Below, in pieces: positions 14,166 to 14,918 of a stretch of DNA of 14,918 bases (position 1 is the stretch's first letter; the number at the start of each line of letters is the position of its first letter). The stretch is taken from positions 1 to 14,918 of the forward strand of contig JASLXP010001312.1 in NCBI GenBank assembly GCA_030740295.1, read 5' to 3'. The position numbers were made by a program, and so were the translations under genes. Origin of the DNA: Planctomycetota bacterium (GTDB lineage Bacteria; Planctomycetota; PUPC01; JACPCR01). The notes beneath the pieces were generated by a model. It was not told the DNA's origin, searched no databases, and was given only the letters and a program-made list of their open reading frames with translations.

Positions 14166-14918
14166 CTACAGAGATGAATGGAAGAGTCGCTCCACTCCGG
14201 TGAATCCCTGGCATTCCCAGGGCAGATTCCAGTGCATGTGCTGATCCACGTAAACATCCTGCCTGCCGTTGATGTCAATTTTCAGACCCGTGGCTTCCCA
14301 CGATGACAGCGCACGATCATCGGCCAACACGTCGACCAAACTGGCTCTTACATCTGGGATATCGGCGTCGAGGAAAGGCACAAGCAGCGTCACGAAGAGG
14401 AAGCTGCCCTGTGCGTGGTTCGTGAAACACAACTGGTCTGGGCTGGGGTAGCCTTCCAAGGGCTGAGGGCACGGTTCTAGAGTTGGTTCCCCGCAGGCTC
14501 CTTCAACGGGGAGGAAGAGCAGGTTGCCCCCGTCCCCTTCTGTGACCGCGCCACCTTCACCGGTGAGCTTGACCGGAACGCCGACCTGGAAGTGCTGCTG
14601 ATATCTATGAGGATCATCTTCGGATGCAGCAGTGAAGCGATCGACGAGTATCCAGTAATCACCGCGCAGGTAGAAGAGTTTCCGGCGGCTGCCGGGCACC
14701 TTCTTTTCAAGACGCTCATAGGATTCATGCGATCCGCTGAAGTAGGCATAATTCGCTTCGCTCCGCCATTCTTCGACCGTGGGCGTGACGACCCGATCGA
14801 ATCGATAGATCGAGCGGATGGGAACGTGGTCTTCACCGTCCACGGTTGCGGTCGAGTGTGCGGCATTGCTGATTCGCCAGATGCGATCCATGTTGGTCAT
14901 GTCCGACACGTCCGGCCC
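14166..14918 (-). CDS. Partial heparinase II/III-like protein, C-terminal part
   Basis: The frame stays open to the right edge of the window, so the start lies outside; about 250 C-terminal residues are visible. They match the C-terminal beta-sandwich of heparinase II/III-fold lyases. ISNAAHSTATVDGEDH corresponds to the usual S/R-x-A-H-N-T-V-x-V-D-G segment, followed by an aromatic strand YAYFSGSHESYERL, then RRKLFYLRGDYWILVDRF and HRYQQHFQVG. The rest is a beta-rich tail ending in GFTGVERLFHSSL. The catalytic toroid is not visible, so activity cannot be judged. It is only distantly similar by eye to the lyase at 10007-11974, so the two probably differ in substrate. It reads toward the repeat array and then the isomerase and reductoisomerase-like genes, with a 210-bp gap to the isomerase. 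Confidence 0.8.
   Translation of the reverse strand, partial: GPDVSDMTNMDRIWRISNAAHSTATVDGEDHVPIRSIYRFDRVVTPTVEEWRSEANYAYFSGSHESYERLEKKVPGSRRKLFYLRGDYWILVDRFTAASEDDPHRYQQHFQVGVPVKLTGEGGAVTEGDGGNLLFLPVEGACGEPTLEPCPQPLEGYPSPDQLCFTNHAQGSFLFVTLLVPFLDADIPDVRASLVDVLADDRALSSWEATGLKIDINGRQDVYVDQHMHWNLPWECQGFTGVERLFHSSL

Overview
The window looks like an accessory polysaccharide-degradation region from an environmental Gram-negative bacterium. The best guess is the Planctomycetes-Verrucomicrobia-Lentisphaerae group or a similar sulfatase-rich lineage. The reasons are an exported formylglycine-type sulfatase, heparinase II/III-fold lyases, a very large secreted PQQ-like propeller/TPR protein, a xylose-isomerase-like TIM barrel, often weak Shine-Dalgarno sequences, and long intergenic stretches with dispersed palindromic repeats. 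GC content looks mid-fifties by eye. The taxonomic guess is inference; there is no rRNA or other phylogenetic marker here.

Layout. (1) Positions 1-2204 hold a small stress-type cluster: a two-CBS-domain protein (-), a divergent FmdB-like zinc-ribbon protein (+), and a tandem universal stress protein (-) that is split by a +1 frameshift at a run of six T on the coding strand. (2) From 2378 to 7914 on the + strand lie a 1666-residue exported protein (TPR, PQQ-like propeller, jelly-roll insert, TPR, second propeller) and a SUKH/SMI1-KNR4 protein. (3) Positions 7915-8365 have no gene but hold three CCCG-type palindromes and one long imperfect hairpin repeat. (4) From 8366 to 11974 on the + strand come a sulfatase with a signal peptide and a heparinase II/III-like lyase without one. 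(5) Two hairpins at 12018-12063 separate this pair from a convergent set on the - strand: a partial heparinase II/III-like protein running off the right edge, a 35-bp tandem repeat array, a sugar isomerase/epimerase-like TIM barrel, and a ketol-acid reductoisomerase-like protein.

How the genes may work together. The sulfatase removes sulfate esters, and the two lyase-like proteins would cleave a uronate-containing, probably sulfated, polysaccharide (glycosaminoglycan-like or algal) to unsaturated sugars. The TIM barrel and the reductoisomerase-like enzyme are candidates for downstream processing of those products. The most unusual protein is the reductoisomerase paralogue. It keeps the fold signatures and the first two metal ligands (D189, E193), but the conserved active-site His is Ser106, the conserved Lys is Arg129, and the second metal-ligand segment is rearranged. 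It is therefore probably not the branched-chain amino-acid enzyme. Together with the isomerase next to it, it is the best candidate in the window for undescribed chemistry. No transporter, regulator, sulfatase-maturation enzyme, tRNA, rRNA, CRISPR array or transposase was seen.
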